Shown piece by piece: positions 6,862 through 15,393 of a stretch of 64,000 bases of DNA. This DNA comes from Candidatus Pedobacter colombiensis (GTDB lineage Bacteria > Bacteroidota > Bacteroidia > Sphingobacteriales > Sphingobacteriaceae). Under the pieces are notes generated by a model, which was not told the origin of the DNA, ran no database searches, and worked only from the letters and a program-made list of their open reading frames with translations. The stretch is from assembly GCA_029202485.1 (NCBI GenBank), contig CP119313.1, positions 1,674,001 through 1,738,000 on the forward strand. Reading direction: 5' to 3'. Made by a program: the position numbers and the translations under genes. Positions within the stretch are counted from its first letter, which is position 1, and every line of letters starts with the position of its first letter.

Positions 6862-8340
6862 TTAATCCTCCGGTTTCTCCCTCGCATCCGCCATCCTTAC
6901 AATCCTTGGCTCGAACTTCGCCAACACTTCTACCAAATCGTTTTGTGCGGCCATTACGGTATGGATGTCTTTGTAGGCCATTGGGGCTTCGTCCATGTCG
7001 CTACCCATAAGGGTTATACGCTTATCAACCAGGTTTGCAGCAATAGCGGCTTTGTCCAAAGTTTTAAAAGCCGCGCTACGGCTCATGGCTCGGCCCGCAC
7101 CGTGACTAGCAGAGTTGATACTGGCCGCATTGCCCTTACCACGTACTAAAAAGCCGGGAGTACTCATGCTGCCGGGGATAATACCCAGTATACCTTCGCC
7201 GGCCGGGGTAGCGCCCTTGCGGTGCACCATTACTTCGGTACCGTCAGCCAATTGTTCTTTCCAGGCAAAGTTGTGGTGGTTCTCAATCATGCTGATAGGT
7301 TTAACCCCCAAAGCCCTGGCAATTTTATTATGGATCTCATGATGGTTGGCGCTGGCATATTCGCCGGCCAGGTTCATGGCAATCCAGTATTCCTGTCCTT
7401 CGTCCTTATCTAGGTCTAACCATGCCAAATGTTTGGCTTCGGAAGGGAGCTTGGTTTTGGTCATGGCTATGCGACTGTAATGGTCGGCCACGGTGCCACC
7501 AAATCCACGTGAGCCTGAGTGCGAAAGCAAAGCCAAATATTTACCTGCTGGGATATCATCCAATGCACCGTCAGCAATGGTCAACTCTCCCCATTCCACA
7601 AAGTGGTTACCGGTGCCACTGGTTCCTAATTGTGCATAAGCTTTATCCTTTAATGATCGGATTACTTTGGTTTCACCCCAAGTCTTACTATCAAATAACG
7701 AACTATCAAAGTACGATTTGGTAGTGCAGCCTATCCCAAAATAGGTATTATCCACCAATATATTTTTCAGCTTGTCGGTTTCGGTATCAATAGATTCGGC
7801 CGGTAAATCGAAAATGCTTAAACACATACGACAAGCAATATCCACACCTACAGCAAACGGGATAATGGTATTGGCTGTAGTGGCGAGTACACCACCAATA
7901 GGCAGGCCATAGCCCTGATGCGCATCGGGCATTAAAGCACCAGCAACGGCAATGGGTAATTGCATTGCAGTCCTCATCTGCGCCAAAGCACCTACTTCAA
8001 TATTTTCTAATCCCCAAACCGGGAAATCGGCTATTTCTTCTTTAAGTTTAAAATTGCTGCGTTCTTGTTTTACAAATTTGCCTTCTTTACGCATGGCAAT
8101 TACATCCTCGGCCAAGTTTTTAAACTTTCCGCCTTTTTTTAAGGCGTAAGGCATTGGGTCATCAATCAAGGCTTCTAAATTGGCCAATATTTCGGGCTTG
8201 GCCATTACACCATGTTTTAGTAAACCATTAGCCACGCGACTAAAGTTTACCAATACTTCCACATCGTTAATGCCTAATGCCTTTAACTCATTGTTGCCTA
8301 TTTTTTCCTTTTCCATAATATTAAATACTAAAGGTATCAT
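6862..8340 (-). CDS. rtcB: RtcB-family RNA ligase
   Basis: A 492-residue RtcB ligase, which joins 2',3'-cyclic phosphate or 3'-phosphate ends to 5'-OH ends through a GMP intermediate with manganese. Recognisable family elements in order are MPDAHQGYG, the metal-binding VGVDIACRM segment with its Cys, GTGNHFVEWGE, ASANHHEIHNK, and the HRKGATPAGEG segment with the guanylylated His. It has about 110 residues before the usual RtcB core, longer than the E. coli enzyme. The second ATG at 8316 is an alternative start. It is transcribed toward rsr with 79 bp between them. No archease or RtcA gene is nearby; the RlaP pair may fill the end-processing role. Confidence 0.93.
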   Translation of the reverse strand: MIPLVFNIMEKEKIGNNELKALGINDVEVLVNFSRVANGLLKHGVMAKPEILANLEALIDDPMPYALKKGGKFKNLAEDVIAMRKEGKFVKQERSNFKLKEEIADFPVWGLENIEVGALAQMRTAMQLPIAVAGALMPDAHQGYGLPIGGVLATTANTIIPFAVGVDIACRMCLSIFDLPAESIDTETDKLKNILVDNTYFGIGCTTKSYFDSSLFDSKTWGETKVIRSLKDKAYAQLGTSGTGNHFVEWGELTIADGALDDIPAGKYLALLSHSGSRGFGGTVADHYSRIAMTKTKLPSEAKHLAWLDLDKDEGQEYWIAMNLAGEYASANHHEIHNKIARALGVKPISMIENHHNFAWKEQLADGTEVMVHRKGATPAGEGILGIIPGSMSTPGFLVRGKGNAASINSASHGAGRAMSRSAAFKTLDKAAIAANLVDKRITLMGSDMDEAPMAYKDIHTVMAAQNDLVEVLAKFEPRIVRMADAREKPED

Positions 8341-8505
8341 TTAATAATTAAAAGTCTCTGGGCTAAAACTCTTTCCCCAAATTGGGAGAGGGGCGTTTGT
8401 GAACACGTTCAGCCTTTCGACAGTACAAAGAGAAACATCAAGTACGCGGTGTATTTGCGCAGTAAAAAATAATTTATAAATTCATCAAAAATATTTTTCT
8501 AACCG
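8341..8505. promoter_or_regulatory. Divergent rtcB/WYL control region with shared operator-like site
   Basis: This 165-bp gap separates rtcB (minus) from the WYL gene (plus). At 8443-8464 it holds an imperfect version of the rsr-upstream element. The 14-mer GTGTATTTGCGCAG is identical, and the left half is TACGCG instead of CTGCGCA. A second feature is a hairpin-forming stretch at about 8369-8395 (CTCTTTCCC pairing with GGGAGAG), whose role is unknown. The arrangement fits autoregulation by the WYL protein. Confidence 0.5.
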
Positions 8506-9540
8506 ATGCCTGTTAACCGCAACGCCCTTATCCGTTACCGCACCATTGACCAATGCCTGCAAAACCGCTTTAAAAAATGGACATTGGACGATTTGATAGA
8601 TGCCTGCAGTAATGCTATTTATGAATATCAGGGTATTGATACCGGTGTCAGTAGGCGAACCGTGCAGGCTGATATGGAAATGATGCGAAGCAATAAGCTC
8701 GGTTACGAAGCACCAATTGTGGTGGTTGATAAAAAGTATTATACTTATAGCGACAAGAATTACAGTATTACCAACAGTCCGCTAAATCAACAGGATATGC
8801 AGGTGCTGAGCGAGGTGTCGGGATTGCTGAAACAGTTTAAAGGCTTTAATCATTTTACGGATCTGAATGAAATGGTAAGTAAACTGGAGGATAAAATTTA
8901 TACTCAAAAAACGCAAAGCGCGCCAGTAATTGACTTTGAGAAGAATGATAACTTAAAAGGTTTAGAATGGATAGAAGTGATCCGGAAATACATTGTGGCT
9001 AAAAAGACCATGTGTGTAACCTATCAATCATTTAAAGCGCGTGAGGCCAGCACGTTTTATTTTAGCGGATATCTACTTAAAGAGTACCGTAACCGTTGGT
9101 TTGTTTTGGGCGTATCACACCAACGCTATAAACCATTACTTAACCTGGCGCTGGACAGAATACAAACAATCACTACGCATGATGATGATTATATTGAGAA
9201 TACCATTATTGATTTTTCAACCTATTATAACGATGTAATAGGGGTGACTAAAACACCTGGTCAGCGTGATGTGGAAGTAGTATTTTGGATAGACGCTAAG
9301 AACGCACCTTACGTGATTACCAAGCCTTTGCATCACACTCAAAAGCTATTGAACGAAGATGATAGTGGTAAAATATTTAGCATCCGTGTAATTATGAATT
9401 TTGAATTGGAGCGCGAGCTATTGGGTTTCGGCTCAAAGCTTCGAGTGCTTAGCCCAAGGATATTGGTCAAACAAATCAAAAAACAGCTGTACGCGACGTT
9501 AGAGAGTTATAAAGTGCCAGAACAAAAAGAATTACTATAG
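8506..9540 (+). CDS. WYL-domain transcriptional regulator
   Basis: A 344-residue regulator. The first 80 residues form a winged helix-turn-helix (FKKWTLDDLIDACSNA, then GVSRRTVQADMEMMR as recognition helix). The middle holds a WYL domain (FSGYLLKEYRNRWFVLGV and LNLALDRIQTI), and the C-terminal part is a WCX-like extension. WYL domains are thought to sense nucleotides or nucleic-acid ligands and often control RNA-repair, CRISPR or phage-defence genes. It is divergent from rtcB with an operator-like site between them, so it is the likely regulator of the RNA-repair unit. Whether it represses or activates cannot be told. Confidence 0.88.
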   Translation: MPVNRNALIRYRTIDQCLQNRFKKWTLDDLIDACSNAIYEYQGIDTGVSRRTVQADMEMMRSNKLGYEAPIVVVDKKYYTYSDKNYSITNSPLNQQDMQVLSEVSGLLKQFKGFNHFTDLNEMVSKLEDKIYTQKTQSAPVIDFEKNDNLKGLEWIEVIRKYIVAKKTMCVTYQSFKAREASTFYFSGYLLKEYRNRWFVLGVSHQRYKPLLNLALDRIQTITTHDDDYIENTIIDFSTYYNDVIGVTKTPGQRDVEVVFWIDAKNAPYVITKPLHHTQKLLNEDDSGKIFSIRVIMNFELERELLGFGSKLRVLSPRILVKQIKKQLYATLESYKVPEQKELL

Positions 9541-9565
9541 CCAATGACCAGAATTGAACCTGATT
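9541..9565 (-). other. tRNA T-arm-like fragment
   Basis: Directly after the WYL stop codon, the minus strand reads CAGG-TTCAATT-CTGG, a T-loop-like sequence with a weakened stem. It resembles the T-arm of module C in the same orientation. No other tRNA arms are found around it. It may be a decayed tRNA 3' end or the scar of an insertion at a tRNA gene. Confidence 0.3.
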
Positions 9566-9607
9566 TAAATAATAATGTTAAAAAGGTCTTAATTTAACTT
9601 GTTGAGT

Positions 9608-11107
9608 ATGGATTATCAATCTTTTAAAAATCTAATAATTTATACTGTGATAACTAGCACATACCACAAACATCTGTTTAATTTTATTACTGCTGTTAGG
9701 AAAGTTTTACCGATGCTATGTCTTTTTATTGCATTTGGTGCTCATGCTCAAAGTAGCTCTTTTGAAACGCAATTTAATCTTGATTTTGAAATCGTTTCAG
9801 ACAATCAGTATACTCCCGCTTTCTGGAAAAAAATTGGTACCAGCCATAAAGTAACCATTGATGTTACCGACAAGGTGAAAGGTAAAGCGTCTTTATTAAT
9901 TTTTGGGGACGAAAAACATGTAACCAGCGATTCAAACGTATCACTATTCAATCACATATTTTCTGATTTTAAAGGTGATTCTATTGAACTTTCGGGTTAT
10001 TTAAAAACGGAAAACGTTAAAGGTAGAGCTGGATTATGCCTTATAGTGATGGGAAAAAATGGAATATTAACCGCTAATGAGATGAAAGAAAACAACCTCA
10101 ACGGAACAAAGGCGTGGAGAAAATATGCTATTAAACTTCCATTAACTGATTCAACTAAATCAATATATTTAGCCGTATACCATATTGGGAGTGGCAAAGT
10201 TTGGGCTGACGATTTTAAACTATCAATTGATGGCCGACCTTTTTCAACGTCATCTCTAAAAACAAATTCTTTAACAGACACGACCGCTAAAGACCTTCGC
10301 TATCAGGCCGTCTCTTACGCTGCTGAATTTGGAAACATCATCGTTAATCCGTTATTACTTAATGATAGAAATTCTCCGGTTTCCTCAATGCCAAGCGCTT
10401 TCAAGTTTAATCCATTTTATAAAAAATATTTAAACGCTGCCGGACTTCCAATTATTGGATCCAATAAAGTAAGTGATAAAGCTTTTTACAAAACCAGGGA
10501 AGTGATGTTAATGATGTTGGCAAAAATACCTGCCATCAAAGAAAAATTGCTTGAAAATAATGCCAGAATTGCAATTATTGGTAAGGATGAATTAACTACA
10601 GATTTACCTGAGTACCATAATTTAAGTGTCGCCATGAATAGCAGAGTCAGAGGTTTTGGTGGGAGCATTGGATTGCCGCTAACTAGTTGTGCCGAAGAAA
10701 ACGTACTGTGCTCAGCTATGGATCGCTATTTTGGTGAAGATATCCTGATACATGAATTTGCCCATACCATACACCTTTTAGGGATTAGTGAATTGGATCT
10801 GGAGTTCAATACTCAGTTAACTATAATATATTCTAAAGCTTTGATAGAAGGGCTTTGGAAAAACACGTACGCAATTTCTAGTCCTACTGAATATTTCGCC
10901 GAAGGTGTTCAAAGCTGGTATGGTGTCAACAAATTTTCGGAACAAGCAAATGGGATTCATAATCAGATTGATACCCACGAAAAATTGAAAAGTTACGACC
11001 CGAGATTATATAATTTGATTGAAAAATTTTTTGCATACGATAAAACTAATGTGAGTTGCCACCAAAAAACGAACTATACTAATCCTTTTCCTTTGTTTGA
11101 GAAATAA
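9608..11107 (+). CDS. Secreted zinc-metallopeptidase-like protein
   Basis: An exported protein of about 499 residues from the ATG at 9608; a TTG three codons earlier is less likely. A hydrophobic segment ending FGAHAQ is a signal peptide, preceded by an unusually long polar stretch, so a start near 9713 is also possible. Roughly residues 55-210 look like a beta-sandwich carbohydrate-binding-like domain (FWKKIGTSHKVTIDV, VWADDFKLSIDG). The C-terminal part carries the zinc motif HEFAHTIH from His382, and EYFAEGVQSW further on probably supplies the third ligand Glu, as in gluzincins. The peptidase family and substrate are not recognised. It has no partner genes and may be recently acquired. Confidence 0.7.
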   Translation: MDYQSFKNLIIYTVITSTYHKHLFNFITAVRKVLPMLCLFIAFGAHAQSSSFETQFNLDFEIVSDNQYTPAFWKKIGTSHKVTIDVTDKVKGKASLLIFGDEKHVTSDSNVSLFNHIFSDFKGDSIELSGYLKTENVKGRAGLCLIVMGKNGILTANEMKENNLNGTKAWRKYAIKLPLTDSTKSIYLAVYHIGSGKVWADDFKLSIDGRPFSTSSLKTNSLTDTTAKDLRYQAVSYAAEFGNIIVNPLLLNDRNSPVSSMPSAFKFNPFYKKYLNAAGLPIIGSNKVSDKAFYKTREVMLMMLAKIPAIKEKLLENNARIAIIGKDELTTDLPEYHNLSVAMNSRVRGFGGSIGLPLTSCAEENVLCSAMDRYFGEDILIHEFAHTIHLLGISELDLEFNTQLTIIYSKALIEGLWKNTYAISSPTEYFAEGVQSWYGVNKFSEQANGIHNQIDTHEKLKSYDPRLYNLIEKFFAYDKTNVSCHQKTNYTNPFPLFEK

Positions 11108-11112
11108 TAACG

Positions 11113-11265
11113 TTAATTAAAAAATATAGGCAAGGGTCTACCGGCGCTACCCGGGAATACAGCATGCTTGCGGTCATGCACGATAAAGCCACTTCTAGCT
11201 AATGCCTTCCGGAAGCGCTTAATATTTTTATATATCTGATTTGCTATAACTTTAAGTTTTTTTAC
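11113..11265 (-). pseudogene. C-terminal remnant of an unidentified gene
   Basis: Inside the 263-bp gap the minus strand has a 50-codon open stretch with no start codon, ending at a TAA at 11113-11115. Its translation looks protein-like: KRFRKALARSGF followed by HDRKHAVFPGSAG and a GRPLPIFF end. An in-frame TGA at 11266-11268 cuts it upstream. I do not recognise the parent family. The rest of the gap up to 11370 shows nothing clear. Confidence 0.3.
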
Positions 11266-11370
11266 TCAAAGAACGCCCCTAAGTTTTAGGGTAAGCTGGA
11301 TTATTTGGTCAAAAATTGACAGAATTACGGTCTTTTTTGGCCAAAAAGTCCAGTGTTTTATTAAATGGTA

Positions 11371-12459
11371 TTATATATTTAGTCCACGCAGACTACCAGG
11401 ATTTACTTTGTAATGCTTTTTAAAAGCACGACTAAAATAATGGGGATCGTTATAACCTGCTTCGAAAGCAATTTCATTGATTGTTTTTTGAGTAGTTTTC
11501 AATTGATGTAATCCATACTCCATTCTAAGGGCAATAACTTGTTCACGCAGGGGAATACCAAAAGCTATTTTTACCAATCGATGAAAGGTTTTTACCCCGA
11601 AATGTTTGGCCATTTCGGATATGCAATCCACAACCTGATCCCTAAAATTATTACGTATAAAATTGGCGATATCAGTGGCTTTAGTTTGATGCAAAGCAGC
11701 AGTAGTATAATGATTGTCGACAAGCATTTGGTGATATTGCCTGATAAGTTGGCTTAAAACACCATTTATAACGATACGAGGATCATCTTTTTTTGTCTTA
11801 TTTTGAAAAAGCATTTTCTTTATAGACTGTCGGATATGCTTAGCAAGTGGGCAATCCGGAAGTGTAAAAACAGCTTGATGCTTTGCCTTATAATTTGCGA
11901 TAAGTGTTTTAAATTGACAAAGGTTTTTAGCTTCATGCAAAAACCATTCAGGGCGGAAGTTTAAAACTAAAAATTTATGTACGCCGGGATTTAATGCTGC
12001 CCGGTAATTGCCTTTGTCATTATACCCAAAATGACAGCTGCCACTCTTTACGTCGGAAATAAAGTTTTCCTGCTGGTCATAGAAGGAGGAATACCCTTCA
12101 AATATCGCAAACATAAATATGCTCATTTCAGCCTGCACAAAGTCGATCGAGGTTTCCTTAGTGAGCACATATTCAAAAAGATCAATATGTACCAGGTAAT
12201 GACTAAACGATTGTCTTAAAATTTTCCCTTCCGGTAGCGTAATTAATTTGGCCAGTGCATATTGAATAGGCCAGCTACAAAAATGAGGCAGGTGGCTGCT
12301 TGTGATGAACTCAGTAGCAGCAGTCACCAAATTCAGAATAAGGTGTGATTGCATAGAGACGTTAATGATTGGTTTCTTTTGTGTTGTTAATTCAATGTAT
12401 AAAAATTTTTGTTGGTAAAAATGACACAGGCCAATTTTTTTTAAATGACCTGTGTGCAT
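11371..12459 (-). CDS. AraC-family transcriptional regulator
   Basis: A regulator of up to 362 residues. The C-terminal 100 residues are a double helix-turn-helix of AraC/XylS type, ending in INEIAFEAGYNDPHYFSRAFKKHYKVNPGSLR-like helices, with the family hallmark FxRxFKK. The N-terminal 240 residues form a ligand or dimerisation domain with no clear match. It contains a YLVHIDLFEYVLTKE segment like the DUF6597 region of other Bacteroidota AraC proteins. A start at 12354 (MQSHLILN) is an equally good choice and would drop 35 residues. It lies 11 bp downstream of a small gene in the same direction and may regulate the DUF6266 cassette across the gap. Confidence 0.85.
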   Translation of the reverse strand: MHTGHLKKIGLCHFYQQKFLYIELTTQKKPIINVSMQSHLILNLVTAATEFITSSHLPHFCSWPIQYALAKLITLPEGKILRQSFSHYLVHIDLFEYVLTKETSIDFVQAEMSIFMFAIFEGYSSFYDQQENFISDVKSGSCHFGYNDKGNYRAALNPGVHKFLVLNFRPEWFLHEAKNLCQFKTLIANYKAKHQAVFTLPDCPLAKHIRQSIKKMLFQNKTKKDDPRIVINGVLSQLIRQYHQMLVDNHYTTAALHQTKATDIANFIRNNFRDQVVDCISEMAKHFGVKTFHRLVKIAFGIPLREQVIALRMEYGLHQLKTTQKTINEIAFEAGYNDPHYFSRAFKKHYKVNPGSLRGLNI

Positions 12460-12470
12460 TCATCATAAAC

Positions 12471-12653
12471 TTAATCCAGATTAATCAGGGTTTCATCAAT
12501 ACCCAAATGATCGGCTAGTTCTTTTTTGGTAATCAGCTGATGCTTTTTTTTATTTAATATTTCTCTCAAATCCTTCAAAAGTTGTTGCGCATATCTGATT
12601 TTCTTTCCGGTTATTTTGCATACATCCGTGGGAATTACATATAGTCTTTCCAT
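12471..12653 (-). CDS. Small helix-turn-helix-like hypothetical protein
   Basis: A 60-residue basic protein. The pattern IPTDVCKITGKKIRYAQQLL suggests a first helix-turn-helix. A later KKELADHLGIDETLI segment looks like a second short DNA-binding helix pair. Similar small proteins occur in Sphingobacteriaceae near AraC-like or phage-like genes. It precedes the AraC regulator by 11 bp, so the two are likely cotranscribed. Function unknown. Confidence 0.6.
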   Translation of the reverse strand: MERLYVIPTDVCKITGKKIRYAQQLLKDLREILNKKKHQLITKKELADHLGIDETLINLD

Positions 12654-13163
12654 GTCGTTGGTTTTTAAAACCGCAACTTATATGGTGGCACATAGCGCGT
12701 ACAACGACTGCATACGCGGAACCTACAAGGCAGTAGGTGAAAAAATATTCTATTCACTAATATATAATTTTCTTGTCATTTAAACTGCATTTAATGAGTG
12801 TGTTAGATGATTTGCGCATGGTGTAATGGTAAACGCACAGAACGCAATCCGGCATTTTTATTCGTATTACATTTAGTTTATGAAAGCAAAAACAGCAACC
12901 ATAAACACATTTTCAGGCTCGTTTTCGGGTCTGTATTACGCTTATAGAATGGCAGTGTTCAGGTCCTTAACTAAGTCGTTCCTGAGTCGACTTCGGTTCG
13001 ACTTCGGTTCGACTCAGGTTCGTCTCTGGTTCGGAAAAATCCAATTGAAACAAAACACAGAGACGAACTTGAATAATGCCTTATGAAGCGGTGCTAATCG
13101 GGTCGCGAAAACGCTGCAAAGAAATCGGGAAAAATATCAATTCACATTAAAAAAATAGAAATC
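12654..13163. other. 510-bp intergenic region with repeats and a tRNA-like scrap
   Basis: This divergent region lies between the small regulator gene and the first DUF6266 gene. At 12811-12846 the plus strand has a tRNA D-arm-like run (TGGTGTAATGGTAAACGCA) followed by CAGAAC, reminiscent of the 5' half of a tRNA-Gln but without the other arms. At 12981-13033 lies a tandem/inverted repeat (separate entry). An open stretch at 12880-13086 spans the repeat and is probably not a gene. Promoters for both flanking units must lie here, but no TAnnTTTG box is clear. Confidence 0.4.
12981..13033. repeat. Tandem 11-bp repeat with flanking inverted repeat
   Basis: Four imperfect copies of an 11-bp unit around CTTCGGTTCGA run head to tail from 12991. 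They decay into CTCAGGTTCGT and CTCTGGTTCGG. Overlapping them, CCTGAGTCGA (12981-12990) and TCGACTCAGG (13009-13018) form a perfect 10-bp inverted repeat. Together they could fold into a hairpin or bind a multimeric regulator upstream of the DUF6266 gene. Confidence 0.65.
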
Positions 13164-13811
13164 ATGGCAAAAATTAGAAATGGAATATTTGGCCCAATAC
13201 ATGGGAAAATAGGTAATGTAGTAGGATCAACATGGAAAAAAATCCCATACCTGCGTTTGCTGCCCGACAAAACAGAAATCACTAAGCCGGCTACTCCGGG
13301 GCAAATAGCCTGCAGAGAAAAGTTCAGGTTCGTACAAGAGTGGCTGGTTCCTTTTTACCCGTATGTAACTGTCGGCTTTAAAAACTTTGCGAAGGATAAA
13401 ACAGAGATTAACGCGGCTTTCTCCGCAAATTACAAATTGGCTACTGTGGGCGCATATCCCGATTTAAGCATCGATTATAGTAAAGTTGTGCTCAGTAAAG
13501 GATCCCTGCCCGGATTGTTTAATGCAAAGGCCAGGCTTTCTGCCAATGCCAGAGAATTAGAGTTAAGCTGGGAGTCGAATTATAACGACGACTCTTCTTT
13601 TGATGACTTACTGATATTGACGATTTACAATCGCGAGCTTAAAATTATAGATGGTTTTATTGGTGGGGTGAGAAGAACAGATTTGAAATGTAGTTTAAAG
13701 TTGATCCCTAAACTGCTTGGCAAATCCCTTGATGTTTATGTAAGTGTAATCTCATTAAATGGAAAAAAGGTAGCCAATAGTGAATACCTGGGAAGGGTAG
13801 AGGTCTTATGA
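13164..13811 (+). CDS. DUF6266 family protein (first copy)
   Basis: A 215-residue protein of the Bacteroidota family DUF6266. The N-terminus has the family hallmark: an R-N-G-I-F-G-P-I-H-G-K-I-G-N-V-V-G-S-type glycine-rich segment, then a basic patch and PATPGQIACREKFRFV. The C-terminal half is predicted beta-rich (ARELELSWESNYND, LLILTIYN), like a small beta-sandwich. No signal peptide. It overlaps the next gene by 4 bp and has a second family member 0.9 kb downstream. The family's function is unknown. The cassette context with an exported amidase hints at an envelope- or phage-related role. Confidence 0.8.
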   Translation: MAKIRNGIFGPIHGKIGNVVGSTWKKIPYLRLLPDKTEITKPATPGQIACREKFRFVQEWLVPFYPYVTVGFKNFAKDKTEINAAFSANYKLATVGAYPDLSIDYSKVVLSKGSLPGLFNAKARLSANARELELSWESNYNDDSSFDDLLILTIYNRELKIIDGFIGGVRRTDLKCSLKLIPKLLGKSLDVYVSVISLNGKKVANSEYLGRVEVL

Positions 13812-14464
13812 ATACGCAATTAACCTTACTAAGAACATTGGTATTGAAGGAGCTCGATCCTGCATATTTTAATATGGACGAACAGCGGATTACCTATTGG
13901 TTGATCGAAATCCCATTACTTAAAGAGCAAGTATTTAAGTCTATGCAGGATGAAATGCTGGGAAATCTGGATAATCGGTTATTGGAACGACACCTGAAAC
14001 AGGTTCAATACGATTGTATATACTTGATGGAAGTGCTTTGTAAATATACCGAATTACCCGTAATGGCCGTGGCGCTTTATAAGCTGGCTGAGCAATGTTT
14101 CGAGCAAATATTGGTGCATATTGAAACCCGTTATTCCGGATTTTTTAACCTGCAAAATGAGGACTTGACAAGAAAAAGTAATTGTGAATCCGGTAGCAGA
14201 ATCCGGGTGCGGTTTTCTGTAGACGTGCTGGCTTACTTATTTAAGTTGTTAAATAAGGCAGGTGGACTAGATGCCGGGCCGGCAGCACATTTAATGGTAT
14301 CCCTATCTAAAAACTTTACAACACGCGGTATTGGAGAGGGATATATTTCAGTAAATGGACTAACCACACGGTACAAACAAGTGGTGCAGACCACGGCCCA
14401 AACTACCAGAAAATTACTGCTCAAAATGCTGAAATGTCTGGATGAAGAGTTCGATTTGGGCTAA
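13808..14464 (+). CDS. RteC-like hypothetical protein
   Basis: A 218-residue helical protein, translationally coupled to the preceding DUF6266 gene (ATGA overlap). The C-terminal 80 residues follow the pattern of RteC, a regulator from Bacteroides conjugative transposons. They comprise a hydrophobic helix pair (VLAYLFKLLNKAGGL), a small linker, and the end TRKLLLKMLKCLDEEF. The N-terminal half resembles the RteC helical body with paired Tyr/Leu positions. This is a pattern judgement, and the true family could be different. If right, it is a trace of a mobile element controlling the cassette. Confidence 0.5.
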   Translation: MNTQLTLLRTLVLKELDPAYFNMDEQRITYWLIEIPLLKEQVFKSMQDEMLGNLDNRLLERHLKQVQYDCIYLMEVLCKYTELPVMAVALYKLAEQCFEQILVHIETRYSGFFNLQNEDLTRKSNCESGSRIRVRFSVDVLAYLFKLLNKAGGLDAGPAAHLMVSLSKNFTTRGIGEGYISVNGLTTRYKQVVQTTAQTTRKLLLKMLKCLDEEFDLG

Positions 14465-14677
14465 AATCAGTAAAAATAAAATAAAAAAATAGTGCCCTGG
14501 AGTATGATTAAATACAGTTTTTAGGCCCATTTACCTCAAATGTACCGTACATAGTGGGACTACCACAGGTTCGGAGTATTGTGTCTCTTTGTCCTGTTGT
14601 TAGTTGAACGACAGTACTGCAGGGCTTAGCGAAACAGGTAACATGAACAGAATAATTAATCTTTAATTTTTTAAAAC

Positions 14678-15325
14678 ATGGGAATTATCAGACAAGGAAT
14701 CCTTGGGGGATTCAGAAAAAAAACAGGAACAGTGGTAGGCGCTTTTTGGAGAGATTTAAATGTAATCAGGGCTTTACCCCGCGCCAGCAAAAAGGCGGCT
14801 ACTCAGCTACAAATAAATCAGCGGCTTAGGTTTGGTTTGATTATGGGGTTTTTAAGTTCATTTAGCGATTTGATCGAAATGTACTATAACCACAGATCGG
14901 CCACAAAATCACCAATGAATGAAGCGGTTTCGTACCACTTAAAAGAAGCCGTTATCGGTGTCGGACCAAACTTTACTATAGATTATCCAAAGGTAAAGTT
15001 TAGTCGTGGTAAATTGGTATTACCTGCTGCGATGCAGGTTGGAGCCACAGCTACAGCAACGGTTGATTTTGAATGGAACCATACCGTTGGTGATAACAGG
15101 TTTAGAGATGCAACAGATCTGGTCAATTTGCTGGTGTATAACCCTACAAAGAAGCAGTTTGTTACCCTAATGGAGGCAGCACCGCGCTCAGCTGAGGTGT
15201 ACAGCTTACAACTACCGATAGAGTTTAGTGGTGATAATATCCATTGCTACATGAATTTCAGTTCGGCATTGAAAAAGGGAGTCGCGTCCGACAGTTTCTA
15301 TGTTGGCATGATGAAGGTTGTTTGA
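14678..15325 (+). CDS. DUF6266 family protein (second copy)
   Basis: A 215-residue DUF6266 protein, the same length as the copy at 13164 but only distantly similar. It shares the MGIIRQGILGGFRKKTG-type N-terminus, the ATQLQINQRLRFGL segment and the beta-rich C-terminal half (VDFEWNHTVGD, LVNLLVYNP). It is 213 bp away from the upstream gene and has its own terminator at 15341. The intergenic stretch before it shows no clear structure. Function unknown; the two copies may be paralogues with different partners. Confidence 0.8.
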   Translation: MGIIRQGILGGFRKKTGTVVGAFWRDLNVIRALPRASKKAATQLQINQRLRFGLIMGFLSSFSDLIEMYYNHRSATKSPMNEAVSYHLKEAVIGVGPNFTIDYPKVKFSRGKLVLPAAMQVGATATATVDFEWNHTVGDNRFRDATDLVNLLVYNPTKKQFVTLMEAAPRSAEVYSLQLPIEFSGDNIHCYMNFSSALKKGVASDSFYVGMMKVV

Positions 15326-15340
15326 TGAGGCTGAATTAAA

Positions 15341-15370
15341 GGAGGGCCGGAAACGGCCTTCCAATTTTTT
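15341..15370 (+). terminator. Rho-independent terminator
   Basis: A 9-bp stem GGAGGGCCG/CGGCCTTCC (one G-U pair) closed by a GAAA tetraloop, followed by AA and six T residues, 13 bp after the second DUF6266 stop codon. Confidence 0.9.
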
Positions 15371-15393
15371 AATCACACATAAAAGAAAACACA

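Noticed and set aside
9599..9607. TTG start for the metallopeptidase
   Set aside because: An ATG three codons later is in frame and gives the same signal peptide region.
12880..13086. A 68-codon gene
   Set aside because: It is built over the tandem 11-bp repeat, has no recognisable motif and no partner gene; chance open frame is more likely.
14465..14677. Possible small RNA between the RteC-like and second DUF6266 gene
   Set aside because: No stable hairpin, terminator or promoter box could be found by eye.
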